Shown piece by piece: positions 1-9,433 of a stretch of DNA of 64,000 nt (its first letter is position 1; each line of letters begins with the position of its first letter). A program made the position numbers and the translations under genes. The notes under the pieces were generated by a model. It saw only the letters and a program-made list of their open reading frames with translations. It made no database searches and was not told the origin of the DNA. The stretch spans positions 1-64,000 of the forward strand of contig CAVPNX010000019.1 of NCBI GenBank assembly GCA_963706885.1. The letters run 5' to 3'. This DNA is from Prado023 sp963706885 (GTDB lineage: Bacteria; Actinomycetota; Actinomycetes; S36-B12; CAIYMF01).

Positions 1-21
1 CCCGGCTAGGCCTGCGATCGG

Positions 22-765
22 CTAGCCGACGAGGTTCGCCGCGGCCTGGTCGATCAGGGCGTCGGTCCAGGCCGGGTCGAGCGCGGTGTCGGGGTTCTTC
101 TCGGACTCCTCCCCGGGCTCGGAACCCACGGCGTACAACTCGCGGAAGCGCATGTAGTGCACGGTGTCGCCCGAGCGCATGACCGTGCTGACCCCGTCGT
201 CCGAGGGCCGGAACACGGCCGTCACCCGGAATCCGTCCACCGTGTCAGGGACCTCGCCGATCGTGGTGGCCGGGGGTTCGCCGCCTGAACTCCGGGTTGT
301 TCGTGAACGCCTCATCACAGGACTGCGCATCGGCGCGCGCCCTGCGCCACGGCGTCGGTGGCGGCGGCCTCGTCGGCGTAGACGATGGCGTACTGGTCAA
401 CCTGGGCGGCGCCGGCCGTGCCGAAGGTCCACGCGGCCGCCACCGCGCCGGGCTCGACCACGCTGGGCGTGGCCTCGTCGGTCTTCCCGACGTGGAGCAG
501 ATCATGAACTGCGCCCACGGGGCGCTGATCTGGTCACCCTCGGCGGTGTAGGCCCTGTCGCATCGCTCACCGTGCCGGGTGCGACAGGCTCGATCTCCTC
601 GGCCGGGACGAGTGCGGCCTGGGCCCGCTCGGCCGCGGTCTGTGTGGATGTCGGCGTCGGCGAGGTGCCGGGATCGGACTCCCCCGGAGGCGCACCCGGT
701 GATCGCCACCATCGGTGCCACCAGGCCATGCAAGTCGGCACGCCACGCATCTCGCACCACCCCTT
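22..765 (-). pseudogene. Frame-broken secreted lipoprotein, function unknown
   Basis: A lipobox-like end (AITGCASGG, cysteine near 692-694) is followed by a Ser/Thr/Pro-rich linker and then a globular part ending at the TAG of 22-24. The protein is spread over all three minus frames: lipobox frame, then a frame reading GTSPTPTSTQTAAERAQ, then one reading TEGDQI/MGAVHDLLHVGKTDEATP, then a C-terminal frame reading TIGEVPDTVDGFRVTAV. At least three single-base shifts are needed; the first falls in a five-G run near 687-692. The overall plan (lipid-anchored, small extracytoplasmic domain) resembles actinobacterial sensor-like lipoproteins, but I recognise no family. The start codon is unclear; 765 is approximate. 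Confidence 0.5.
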
Positions 766-854
766 CGTGGAGCGCGGTCCGCGCGCGGATGGCCCTCCCC
801 AGGTCCACCGTTCCACCGCGCTCGAAAGCCCCGGAAGGGACGGAGGTCCCGCGG

Positions 855-909
855 TCATGATCCAGGAAGGTCGTTGACGTGCTAGCAGCATGAACCTGCA
901 CGGATCATG
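855..909. repeat. Palindromic intergenic element, copy B
   Basis: Imperfect palindrome bounded by CATGATCC (856-863) and GGATCATG (902-909) with TGCTAGCA at its centre. It shares the 15-mer AACCTGCACGGATCA (893-907) exactly with 23831-23845, and has a close relative at 2095-2110. It lies between divergent genes, so it is not simply a terminator. The rest of the 766-1024 spacer shows nothing else beyond the phzF ribosome-binding site. Confidence 0.6.
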
Positions 910-1024
910 CGGTGGTGGGAGCGCGCGGGCGGGCAAGTCGGGGGGTCCGCCGGGCGGCCAGCGGGGTCCGCGGCACCTGGGCGGAGCGGACCGGCATGAT
1001 GGGGGTCCGACCGGAAGGAGGCCC

Positions 1025-1930
1025 GTGCGCCGTCGATTCGTCACCTGTGACGTGTTCACCGACACCCTTTTCGGCGGCAACCCCCTGGCCGTCGTGCTGG
1101 ATGCTGAGGGGCTCAGCGATGCCCAGATGCAGCAGGTCGCCCGGGAGTTCAACTACTCCGAGACGACCTTCGTGCTGCCCGCCGAGCACGGCCATGACCG
1201 ACGCGTGCGGATCTTCACGCCGAGCGCGCGAGGTCCCGTTCGCGGGGCATCCGAACGTCGGCACGGCGTTCGTCCTGGCCTCGTTGGGCGAGTTCGGTCC
1301 CCTCGAGGATCCGCTCGTGGTGGCGTTCGAGGAGGTCGCCGGGCTGGTGCCCGTGTCGGTGCACGGCGCGACGGGGACCGGATCTGGTGCGAGCTGCAGG
1401 CCCCCGAGGCCCTGTCCCTGGGCCCGGAGCTGCCGGTCGCCGCGGTCGCCGAGGCGGTGGGCCTGACCCCGCAGGACATCGCCACGGACCGGCACCGGCC
1501 ACGCGTGGCCTCGGTCGGGCTCGAGTTCATCGTCGCCGAGCTCGCGGACCGATCGGCTCTCGAGCGGGCCCGCCCCGATGAGGCGGCCCTCCAGCGACTG
1601 GTGGCTCTCGGCGCATCCACGCCGGACATCCACCTGTACGTCTCGTGGCCGACGAGACCGACGGCTTCGACCTGCGGGCGCGCATGTTCGCACCCTTCGA
1701 CGGGGTTGCTGAGGACCCCGCAACGGGCAGCGCCAACTGCGCCCTGGTCGGGCTGCTCGCCGGCCTCGACGAGATCGACGGCGAGCGGTCGTGGCGGATC
1801 GCCCAGGGGGTGGAGATGGGCCGCCCGAGCGTCCTGGAGGCGCGGGTCCAGCGGGTCGGCGGCGAGGTGGCCGGCGTGTGGATCGGCGGCCGGTCGGTGC
1901 TGGTCAGCCGAGGGCACGATCGAGGTGTGA
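1025..1930 (+). pseudogene. PhzF-family epimerase/isomerase, frame-broken
   Basis: The GTG at 1025 has a strong ribosome-binding site (GGAAGGAGG) about 4 bases upstream, and the reading begins RRFVTCDVFTDTLFGGNPLA, the usual PhzF N-terminus. The catalytic-glutamate motif (NYSETTFV), GHPNVGTA and the second-domain EDPATGSANCAL motif are all present. Length (about 300 residues) fits the family. The frame is lost near 1225, regained near 1378, shifted again near 1650 and near 1910, ending at the TGA 1928-1930. PhzF relatives isomerise small metabolites; the substrate cannot be inferred here. Four breaks in 900 bases with intact motifs suggest sequence error rather than decay. Confidence 0.8.
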
Positions 1931-2055
1931 CGGGTCGCCCCACCGCCCCACACGCGCATGGGGCTCGCCGGACCCTGCTCCCGGAGCCGGCGGCCGCCCA
2001 GTTCCCGCCCCGCCCGGCGCCGCCCGGACCGCCGGGCCCTCGTCCAGGTACGCAG

Positions 2056-2112
2056 CTCATGATCCAGGCGGGTTGTTGTCGCTCGAGCGACAACAACCTG
2101 AACGATCATGAG
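2056..2112. repeat. Long palindrome, intergenic element copy A
   Basis: A perfect 28-bp palindrome (2071-2098, left half GGTTGTTGTCGCTC) sits inside a second inverted repeat, CTCATGATC (2056-2064) against GATCATGAG (2104-2112). Its right arm, AACCTGAACGATCATG, matches the arms of the elements at 855-909 and 23794-23845. It fills the 300-base spacer between convergent phzF (+) and fadH (-) and could act as a bidirectional terminator, though no T tract follows. Nothing else was seen in 1931-2231. Confidence 0.7.
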
Positions 2113-2231
2113 AGGGAGAATCGGATTCCGCGGCTGAGGGGAGCGCCGCGTGCGGCGGCTCGTGGGCAGAACTGGTCCGGCTGATGGACCAGCGAGGTCA
2201 TGCGGAACGCCGCACCTAGCTGCGGCGCGCC

Positions 2232-4295
2232 TCAGAACGCGGCGGCGACCCGGGTGCCCTGGTCGATCGCGCGCTTGGCGTCGAGCTCAGCGGCCTCATC
2301 CGCCCCGCCGATCACGTGCACCGGGATGCCGCCGCGACCAGCGCCGGCTCGAGGTCGCGCAGCGGTTCCTGCCCGGCGCACAGCACGATGGTGTCCGCCT
2401 CGACGAGGTGCTCGCGCTCGTGCTTCTCGCCGAACGACACCACCAGTCCCTCGGGGGTGATCCGCTCGTAGTTGACCCCGGGCAGCATCGTCACACCCTT
2501 GGCGACCAGCGTCGAGCGGTGGATCCAGCCGGTGGTCTTGCCCAGTCCGGCGCCGAGCTTTCCGCGCGTGCGCTGCAGCAGGGTGACCTTGCGGGTGGCA
2601 GGCACGGGCTGGGCCTTGACCAGCCCGCCGCGGTCCTCGGACGGGTCGCCGACCCCCCACTCGCGGCGCCACTCGGCGAGGTCCATCGTGGGTGACTCCC
2701 CGGGAGCCACCACGAGGAACTCCGCGACGTCGAAGCCGATCCCGCCGGCACCGACGATCGCGACCCGCTGGCCCACGGGGACGTCGTCGGCCAGCACGTC
2801 GATGTAGCTGACCACGTTGGGGCCGTCCTGGCCGGGGATGTGCGGGTCGCGCGGGGTCACGCCGGTGGCCAGCACCACCTCGTCCACGCCCAGGGCCACC
2901 AGGTCGTCGGCAGAGACCCGGGTCGACAGGTGCAGCCGGACGCCGGTGTCCTCGATCCGGTGGGCGAAGTAGCGCAGGGTCTCGTGGAACTCCTCCTTGC
3001 CCGGGATCCGCTTCGCAAGGTTGAACTGCCCGCCGATCTCGTCGGCGCCGTCGAAGAGGTCCACCTCGTGGCCGCGCTCGGCGAGCGTGGTGGCGGCCGC
3101 CAGGCCGGCCGGGCCCGGCGCCCACCACGGCGATCCGCTTGCGCGCCGCGGTCGGGGCGATCACGAGGTCGCGCTCATGGCCCGCGCGCGGGTTGACCAG
3201 GCAGGAGACCGTCCGGCCCTTGAACGCGTGGTCCAGGCACGCCTGGTTGCACGCGATGCAGGTGTTGATCCGATCCGCCTGGCCGGCCGCGGCCTTGGTC
3301 ACGAAGAACGCATCGGCCAGCAGGGGTCGGGCCATGCTGACCATGTCCGCGGCACCCTCGGCCAGCGCCTGCTCGGCCACATCGGGGGTGTTGATCCGGT
3401 TGGTGGTGACCAGCGGGATGTCGATGCCGTCGGCACGCAGCTCGGCGCGCATCCGCTGGGTGACCCAGGTGAACGCCGCCCGCGGCACGCTGGTGGCGAT
3501 CGTGGGCACCCGCGCCTCGTGCCAGCCGATCCCGGTGTTGATGATCGTCGCGCCGGCCGCTGCGATCGCCTTCGCGAGGGTGACCGCCTCGTCCCAGGTG
3601 CTGCCGTCCGGGATCAGGTCGAGCATCGACAGGCGGTAGATGATGATGAAGTCCGGCCCGACCGCCTCGCGCGTGCGGCGCACGATCTCGACCGGCAGGC
3701 GCATCCGGTTGGCGTACGACCCGCCCCAGCCGTCGGTGCGCTGGTTGGTGTGGGTGACCAGGAACTGGTTGATGAAGTAGCCCTCGGAGCCCATGATCTC
3801 GACCCCGTCGTACCCGGCCTCGCGCGCCAGGGAGGCGCAGTTCACGAAGGCCTTGATCTGGCGCTCGATGCCGCGCTCGCTCAGGGCGCGCGGGGGGAAC
3901 GGGGTGATCGGGCTCTTGATCCGCGACGGGGCGACGACCAGCGGGTGGTAGCCGTAGCGACCGGTGTGCAGGATCTGCAGCGCGATGTGCCCGCCCTCGG
4001 CGTGCACCGCCTCGGTGATCGGCATGTGCTTGCGGGCCGCGCCGCTGGTGGACAGCGTGCCCGCGCGGGGCTTGGTCCAGCCCTCGATGTTCGGCGCGAA
4101 CCCGCCGGTCACGATCAGCCCGACCCCTCCGCGGGCGCGTTCGGCGAAGTAGTCCGTGAGGTCGGCGAAGCGCTTGGAGTCGTCCTCCAAGCCGGTGTGC
4201 ATCGAGCCCATCAGCACGCGGTTGCGCAGCGTGGTGAACCCCAGGTCGAGCGGGGCGAGCAGGTTCGGGTAGGGCGAGGCATCCGAGGTCGTCAC
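2232..4295 (-). CDS. fadH: NADPH-dependent 2,4-dienoyl-CoA reductase (FMN/4Fe-4S/FAD), frameshifted
   Basis: Old-yellow-enzyme TIM barrel over residues 1-340, then a cysteine cluster (NTCIACNQACLD and SCLVNPRAG) that binds 4Fe-4S, then FAD/NAD(P) Rossmann domains. The enzyme removes conjugated double bonds during beta-oxidation of polyunsaturated acyl-CoA; close relatives act on other enoates. About 687 residues, the normal length. The frame shifts in the GC run near 3105-3120, within the dinucleotide-binding VGAGPG motif, and returns near 2325, so both parts read as conserved protein. The start is a GTG at 4293-4295. The gene ends toward phzF and the palindrome at 2056-2112. Confidence 0.87.
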   Translation of the reverse strand: MTTSDASPYPNLLAPLDLGFTTLRNRVLMGSMHTGLEDDSKRFADLTDYFAERARGGVGLIVTGGFAPNIEGWTKPRAGTLSTSGAARKHMPITEAVHAEGGHIALQILHTGRYGYHPLVVAPSRIKSPITPFPPRALSERGIERQIKAFVNCASLAREAGYDGVEIMGSEGYFINQFLVTHTNQRTDGWGGSYANRMRLPVEIVRRTREAVGPDFIIIYRLSMLDLIPDGSTWDEAVTLAKAIAAAGATIINTGIGWHEARVPTIATSVPRAAFTWVTQRMRAELRADGIDIPLVTTNRINTPDVAEQALAEGAADMVSMARPLLADAFFVTKAAAGQADRINTCIACNQACLDHAFKGRTVSCLVNPRAGHERDLVIAPTAARKRIAVVGAGPGRPGGRHHARRARPRGGPLRRRRRDRRAVQPCEADPGQGGVPRDPALLRPPDRGHRRPAAPVDPGLCRRPGGPGRGRGGAGHRRDPARPAHPRPGRPQRGQLHRRAGRRRPRGPAGRDRRCRRDRLRRRGVPRGGSRGVTHDGPRRVAPRVGGRRPVRGPRRAGQGPARACHPQGHPAAAHARKARRRTGQDHRLDPPLDAGRQGCDDAARGQLRADHPRGTGGVVRREARARAPRRGGHHRAVRRAGTAARPRAGAGRGGIPVHVIGGADEAAELDAKRAIDQGTRVAAAF

Positions 4296-4405
4296 GGGTC
4301 CCAGTGTGGACCGCCCACTCCATGGGCGATCGCGCGGGGCAGGGCCGCCACGCGGGCTCGCGCTGGCCGACCCCGGGGCAGCGGGAGTCCGTAGGGTGGG
4401 TGACC

Positions 4406-5191
4406 ATGATCGACTTCAATGAGGTCCTGGCCGCGAACAGCAACCGGTTCCGCGAGGTCCTGGCCGGCGTCCCTGCCGCAACCCGGGTGCCCTCGTGCCC
4501 TGACTGGGCCGCCGACGACCTGCTCTGGCACCTGACGGAGGTGCAGAGCTTCTGGCTCACGATCGTCGATCAGGGCCTGCAGACCGGCGAGGAGGTCGGG
4601 GCGGTCACTGCTCCCGGGCGCCCGGTCGACCGCGACGCGGCGATCGCGCTGTTCGAGAAGGTCTCGTTCCATCTGGCCATGAAGCTCGACGTCGCCAGCG
4701 ACGACGATCCGGTCTGGACATGGACGCCGAACCACACCGTCGGGTGGGTCCGTCGCCGGCAGGCACAGGAGGCGCTGATGCATCGCGTGGATGCCGAGCT
4801 GACGGCCGGGCTGCCCAGCCGGATCGACCCGGGGCTCGCCGAGGACGGCGTCGACGAGGTGCTGACCCAGTTCGGGTCGGAGCCGCCCGCGTGGGGCGCG
4901 TTCGACCCCTCAGGGCTGCTCGTCGAGGTCCGCAGTGCGCCGACGGGTCGCGCCTGGCACGTCCGCCTCGGGCGCTTCCGCGGCATCGACCCGTCCGGTC
5001 GGAGCCATGACGAGCCCGACTACCAGCCGGTGAGCGGGCCGCATGGGCCAGCGGATGCGGTCCTTGAGGGCGCGCCTCACGAGCTGCTGCTCTGGCTGTG
5101 GGGACGCTCCGAGGGCGTGGGGATCACCGTGACGGGCGATGCGACCGCGCGGGCGGCACTGCGCGAGGCGATCGTCGCGAACTCCCAGTGA
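4406..5191 (+). CDS. Maleylpyruvate isomerase family protein (mycothiol-dependent/DinB fold)
   Basis: An N-terminal DinB-like four-helix domain (MIDFNEVLAANSNRFREVL, metal-ligand histidine in DLLWHLTEVQ) is followed by the MDMPI C-terminal domain with QEALMHRVDAEL and HELLLWLWGR, typical of TIGR03083 proteins. This family includes mycothiol-dependent isomerases and transferases, and many members have no known substrate. It is 261 residues and intact. The ATG at 4406 follows a TAGGGT -10-like box at 4392-4397 by 8 bases with no ribosome-binding site, suggesting a leaderless or nearly leaderless mRNA. Divergent from fadH. Confidence 0.82.
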   Translation: MIDFNEVLAANSNRFREVLAGVPAATRVPSCPDWAADDLLWHLTEVQSFWLTIVDQGLQTGEEVGAVTAPGRPVDRDAAIALFEKVSFHLAMKLDVASDDDPVWTWTPNHTVGWVRRRQAQEALMHRVDAELTAGLPSRIDPGLAEDGVDEVLTQFGSEPPAWGAFDPSGLLVEVRSAPTGRAWHVRLGRFRGIDPSGRSHDEPDYQPVSGPHGPADAVLEGAPHELLLWLWGRSEGVGITVTGDATARAALREAIVANSQ

Positions 5192-5347
5192 CCCGGAGGA
5201 CCGGTCAGCTCCTGCCAACACGGGCCGTACGGGCTCGAGCCGATCAGTCAACCGGACCGATGTCCGCGCCCGAGCCGATCTGCCAACCCGGGCCGAACCT
5301 CCGCCCGGCGCCGAGCGCCCCGCAGCCGAACGCGCAAGGATGTGCCC

Positions 5348-7150
5348 GTGAGTGAGGCGGCCCTGACCCTTCTGACGCTGGCGGGCGTCGTCGTGCTGTT
5401 CGTCTCCAACCGGGTCCCGGTGGAGATCGTCGCCGTCGGCTCCGCCCTGGTGCTGTACGCCCTGGGCATCATCTCCCTGACCGAGGCGCTGGCCGGCTTC
5501 GCCGACCCCGCGGTGCTGCTGATCGGCGCGCTGTTCGTGGTCAGCGAGGGGCTGGACGCCACCGGGGTGACGACGTGGGTGGGGCAGGCCGTGGTCAGCC
5601 GGGCGGGAACCGGCGTGCGCCGGCTCCTGCTGTTCACCATGCTGCTCTCCGCCGGGCTCACCGCGCTGATCGGGCTCAACGGCGCGGTGGCGGCACTGCT
5701 GCCGATGACCATCGTCATGGCCATGCGGCGCTCCCTGCAGCCCTCGAGGTTGTTGATGCCGCTGGCGTTCGCCGGCAGCGCCGGGTCGCTTCTGCTGCTC
5801 ACCGGCAGCCCCGTGAACGTGGTGATCTCGGATGCGGCGAACAACGCGGGCGTCGGGGCGTTCGGGTTCGCGGAGTTCGCCATCGTCGGCGTGCCGGTGG
5901 TGATCGGAACCCTCGCGATCGTCCTGCTGTTCGGCGACCGGCTCGTCCCGCAACGCACCAGCGAGGTCCTGCCCCCGGACCTCAGCGAGCACGCCCGGAC
6001 GCTGGTGGAGCACTACTCGATCGAGAACGTGGTGCACGAGAGGGTCACCGACGACTCGGACCTGATCGGCCAGCCCCGGATCGGCGTCGACCTGACGGGC
6101 TACCCCGGCGTCTCGGTGATCACCGTGGCTGACGACTCGGGTCGGCCCACGTCCGAAGGCGCCCTCGAGCCTGGCGATCGGCTCACCGTGCTCGGCGACG
6201 TGGACGTCGCCCTCCAGTTCGCCGTCGACCATGGACTGGACGTCGCGGAGGTGCGCTCGCAGGAGGACGTCGCCGAGGGACTGATCTCCCCCGACGGCGG
6301 CGCCGCCGAGGTGGTCATCCCGCCGCGTTCCGGGCTGGTGGGGCGCACCGTCCGGCCCGGCCAGGTGATCAACGGCGGCCTGGTCATCCTTGCCCTCTCC
6401 CGCAACGACCGCCCCCTGGGCCCCGAGCCCGTCGAGCTCCTGGTCGGCGACACCCTGCTGGTGGAGGGGCCCTGGGGCCTGCTCGACGAGGTCGAGGACA
6501 ACAAGGACGTCCTGGTCGTCGACTCCCCGGAGCTCGTCCGCCGCCAGGCCGTCCCCCTGGGCCCGCACAGCACCACCGCCCTGGTGATCCTCGGGGTGAT
6601 GGTGCTGCTGCTGACCACCGGGGTGATCCCGGCCGTGGTCACCGCGATGCTGGCGGCCGGGGCGATGATCGTGCTGCGGGTGCTGACCATGGAGAAGGCC
6701 TACCGGGGCATCGCCTGGACGACCCTGCTGCTCGTGGCCGGGATGATCCCGATGTCCACCGCCATCACCAACTCGGGGGCCGGTGACCTGATCGCGACCG
6801 CCGTGGTCGACTCGGTCGGCTCGTTCGGGCCGACTGCGCTGCTGGCCGGGCTGTTCGTGATCACGGTCATCTTCAGCCAGCTGATCAGCAACACCGCGAC
6901 GGCCCTGGTGATGATCCCGATCGCCGTCGCCGCGGCGGGTCAGCTGGACATCTCCGCGCGCCCGGTCCTGATGAGCCTCTGCGTCGGGGCCGCCGTGGCG
7001 TTCCTGACCCCGGTGGCCACGCCGGTGAACATGATGATCATGCGCCCCGCCGGGTACCGGTTCGGCGACTACTGGAAGCTGGGCCTGCCCCTGGTGCTCC
7101 TGTTCGGGGTCGTGGCCGTGCTCTGGGTGCCGATCGTGTGGCCGTTCTGA
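5348..7150 (+). CDS. SLC13/DASS-type permease with two RCK-C domains
   Basis: A membrane protein of 600 residues with two blocks of hydrophobic helices (about 1-200 and 410-600) around a cytoplasmic stretch that contains two TrkA-C/RCK_C-like domains (for example GYPGVSVITVADDS and RSGLVGRTVRPGQV). This is the layout of the SLC13 family that moves dicarboxylates, sulfate or other anions with Na+. GTG 5348 was chosen over GTG 5342 because AAGGA at 5336-5340 is correctly spaced. The 5192-5347 spacer carries an imperfect direct repeat (CGAGCCGATC at 5235 and 5271). The substrate is unknown. Confidence 0.83.
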   Translation: MSEAALTLLTLAGVVVLFVSNRVPVEIVAVGSALVLYALGIISLTEALAGFADPAVLLIGALFVVSEGLDATGVTTWVGQAVVSRAGTGVRRLLLFTMLLSAGLTALIGLNGAVAALLPMTIVMAMRRSLQPSRLLMPLAFAGSAGSLLLLTGSPVNVVISDAANNAGVGAFGFAEFAIVGVPVVIGTLAIVLLFGDRLVPQRTSEVLPPDLSEHARTLVEHYSIENVVHERVTDDSDLIGQPRIGVDLTGYPGVSVITVADDSGRPTSEGALEPGDRLTVLGDVDVALQFAVDHGLDVAEVRSQEDVAEGLISPDGGAAEVVIPPRSGLVGRTVRPGQVINGGLVILALSRNDRPLGPEPVELLVGDTLLVEGPWGLLDEVEDNKDVLVVDSPELVRRQAVPLGPHSTTALVILGVMVLLLTTGVIPAVVTAMLAAGAMIVLRVLTMEKAYRGIAWTTLLLVAGMIPMSTAITNSGAGDLIATAVVDSVGSFGPTALLAGLFVITVIFSQLISNTATALVMIPIAVAAAGQLDISARPVLMSLCVGAAVAFLTPVATPVNMMIMRPAGYRFGDYWKLGLPLVLLFGVVAVLWVPIVWPF

Positions 7151-7223
7151 GCGACGGTCCGGGTGGGCGCGGGTCCCCGGCCGGCGGACCGACGTGGTCA
7201 CGGTCCCGCCTAGGATGAGCGCC

Positions 7224-7832
7224 GTGCCGCGCACCCGCCTCGTCGTCCTGATCTCCGGCTCGGGGACCCTGCTGCAGGCCCTGCTCGACGCCAGCGCGGA
7301 CCCGCACTACCCGGCCGAGGTCGTGGGCGTCCTGGCGGACTCGGCGGATGCCGCCGGGCTCCAGCGCGCCCGGGCGGCCGGTGTCCCGGCGATCCCCGTG
7401 GCGCTGGCCGGCTACCCGGACCGGGCAGCCTGGGACGACGCGCTGCGCGACGCCCTGGAGTCCTTCGAGCCCGACTGGGTCGTCTCCGCGGGCTTCATGC
7501 GCATCCTCGGACCCGGCGTGCTCTCGGCGTTCCCGATGCGGGTGGTGAACACCCACCCCGCGCTGCTGCCCAGCTTCCCCGGAGCACACGCCGTGCGCGA
7601 CGCGCTGGCCCACGGGGTGCGGGTCACCGGTTCCACCATCCACCTCGTCGACGAGGGTGTGGACACCGGCCCGATCATCGCCCAGCGCGCCGTGCAGGTC
7701 GACGACGACGACGACGAGGCCTCGCTGCACGAGCGGATCAAGGTCGTGGAGCGCGAGCTGCTCGTCGACGTCGTGCGCCGGCTGGCCACCCACAACGTGC
7801 ACATCTCCGGCAGGAAGGTGACCCTGACATGA
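7224..7832 (+). CDS. purN: Phosphoribosylglycinamide formyltransferase
   Basis: Transfers formyl from 10-formyl-THF to GAR in purine synthesis. The N-terminal LVVLISGSGTLLQALL and the formyl-folate site VNTHPALLPSFPGAHAV are clear, as are the VRVTGSTIHLVDEGVDTGPI residues with the catalytic aspartate. About 202 residues, full length. TAGGAT at 7211-7216 looks like a -10 box 7 bases before GTG 7224, so a leaderless start there is preferred to ATG 7215, which lies inside the box. It overlaps purH by ATGA, so the two are cotranscribed and probably translationally coupled. Confidence 0.95.
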   Translation: MPRTRLVVLISGSGTLLQALLDASADPHYPAEVVGVLADSADAAGLQRARAAGVPAIPVALAGYPDRAAWDDALRDALESFEPDWVVSAGFMRILGPGVLSAFPMRVVNTHPALLPSFPGAHAVRDALAHGVRVTGSTIHLVDEGVDTGPIIAQRAVQVDDDDDEASLHERIKVVERELLVDVVRRLATHNVHISGRKVTLT

Positions 7833-9403
7833 GCAACCCCGACGGGACCGTTCGGATCCGCCGAGCGCTGGTCAGCGTGTACGACAAGACCGGGCTCGAC
7901 GAGCTTGCCGCCGCCCTGCACGCCGCCGGGGTGCAGATCGTCTCGACCGGCTCGACGGCTGCGCGGATCGCCGCAGCCGGGGTCCCGGTGGTCGAGGTCT
8001 CCGAGCTGACCGGCTTCCCCGAGTGCCTCGACGGGCGGGTCAAGACGCTGCACCCGAAGGTGCACGCCGGGATCCTCGCCGACCTGCGCCTCGACGACCA
8101 CCACTCGCAGCTCGAGGCCCTGGGCATCGAGCCGTTCGGGCTGGTGGTGGTGAACCTCTACCCGTTCACCGCGACGGTGGCCTCCGGGGCCAGCCCGGAC
8201 GAGTGCATCGAGCAGATCGACATCGGCGGTCCGTCCATGGTCCGCGGGGCGGCGAAGAACCACGCCAGCGTCGCGGTCGTGACCTCTCCGGCGGCGTACG
8301 GCGAGGTGATCGCGGCCGTGCAGGGGGAGGGCTTCACGCTCGCCCAGCGCGCGCGGCTGGCCGCCGAGGCGTTCGTGCACACCGCCACCTACGACATCGC
8401 GGTGGCCTCGTGGATGGGCAACGTGGTGGCGCCCACGGACGAGGGCTCCGGGTTCCCCGCGTGGGTGGGTGCGGCGTGGGAGCGCGCTGCCGTCCTGCGC
8501 TACGGCGAGAACCCGCACCAGGGCGCGGCGCTGTACACCTCCGCCCACTTCCCGGGAGGACTGGCCTCAGCCGAGCAGCTGCACGGCAAGGAGATGTCCT
8601 ACAACAACTACGTCGACGCCGACGCCGCCTACCGCGCGGCCTACGACTTCGCCGATCCGGCCGTGGCGATCATCAAGCACGCCAACCCCTGCGGCATCGC
8701 GATCGGCGACGACATCGCCCAGGCGCACGCCCGGGCGCATGAGACCGACCCGGTGTCGGCGTTCGGCGGGGTGATCGCCGCCAACCGGCCGGTGACCGCG
8801 GCGATGGCTGCGCAGGTCGCCGAGGTGTTCACCGAGGTGATCGTCGCCCCGGGCTACGACGCCGACGCCCTCGAGCTGCTCACCGCGAAGAAGAACCTGC
8901 GGATCCTCGTGGCGCCCCCGGTTCCTGCCGGCCCCGGTGCCGAGATCCGCCCGATCAGCGGCGGGCTGCTCATGCAGGCCCGGGACCGCGTCGACGCCCC
9001 GGGCGACGACCCCACCACGTGGACGCTCGCGTGTGGCGAGCCCGCGGACGCCGCCACCCTGGCCGAACTCGAGTTCGCCTGGCGGGCCTGCCGGTCGGCG
9101 AAGTCCAACGCGATCCTGCTGGCCCGCGAGGGGGCGGCGGTCGGCATCGGCATGGGCCAGGTCAACCGCGTGGACTCCGCGCGCCTCGCCGTGGCGCGTG
9201 CGGGCGAGGAGCGGGCGCGGGGTGCGGTAGCCGCGTCGGACGCGTTCTTCCCGTTCCCCGACGGGCTCGAGGTGCTGCTCGCCGGTGGGGTGCGCGCGGT
9301 CGTGCAGCCCGGTGGATCCGTGCGCGACGCCGAGGTGATCGCCGCCGCCGAGGCAGCGGGGGTCACCATGTACCTCACGGGAACACGGCACTTCTTCCAC
9401 TGA
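7829..9403 (+). CDS. purH: Bifunctional AICAR formyltransferase/IMP cyclohydrolase
   Basis: Catalyses the last two steps of IMP synthesis. The IMP cyclohydrolase (MGS-like) domain is at residues 1-190 (RALVSVYDKTGLDELAAAL, GRVKTLHPKVHAGIL), and the AICAR transformylase follows with RYGENPHQGAALY, IIKHANPCGIA and the C-terminal FFPFPDGLE region. 524 residues, intact, no frameshift. It is the second gene of the purN-purH pair and ends inside a hairpin shared with the convergent CDF gene. Confidence 0.97.
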   Translation: MSNPDGTVRIRRALVSVYDKTGLDELAAALHAAGVQIVSTGSTAARIAAAGVPVVEVSELTGFPECLDGRVKTLHPKVHAGILADLRLDDHHSQLEALGIEPFGLVVVNLYPFTATVASGASPDECIEQIDIGGPSMVRGAAKNHASVAVVTSPAAYGEVIAAVQGEGFTLAQRARLAAEAFVHTATYDIAVASWMGNVVAPTDEGSGFPAWVGAAWERAAVLRYGENPHQGAALYTSAHFPGGLASAEQLHGKEMSYNNYVDADAAYRAAYDFADPAVAIIKHANPCGIAIGDDIAQAHARAHETDPVSAFGGVIAANRPVTAAMAAQVAEVFTEVIVAPGYDADALELLTAKKNLRILVAPPVPAGPGAEIRPISGGLLMQARDRVDAPGDDPTTWTLACGEPADAATLAELEFAWRACRSAKSNAILLAREGAAVGIGMGQVNRVDSARLAVARAGEERARGAVAASDAFFPFPDGLEVLLAGGVRAVVQPGGSVRDAEVIAAAEAAGVTMYLTGTRHFFH

Positions 9404-9433
9404 GCTGCCCCCGGCAGGCCCGGTGGCAGCTCA
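9401..9433. terminator. Shared bidirectional hairpin between purH and CDF gene
   Basis: TGAGCTGCC (9401-9409) pairs perfectly with GGCAGCTCA (9425-9433) around a 15-base loop. The left arm begins with the purH stop codon and the right arm holds the stop codon of the opposing CDF gene, so both transcripts end in one structure. There is no T tract, so an atypical or Rho-assisted terminator is inferred. Confidence 0.6.

Noticed and set aside
4910..7234. 774-codon open frame on the minus strand across the SLC13 gene
   Set aside because: Low-complexity His/Gln/Arg-rich translation antisense to a well-recognised permease; a high-GC shadow frame.
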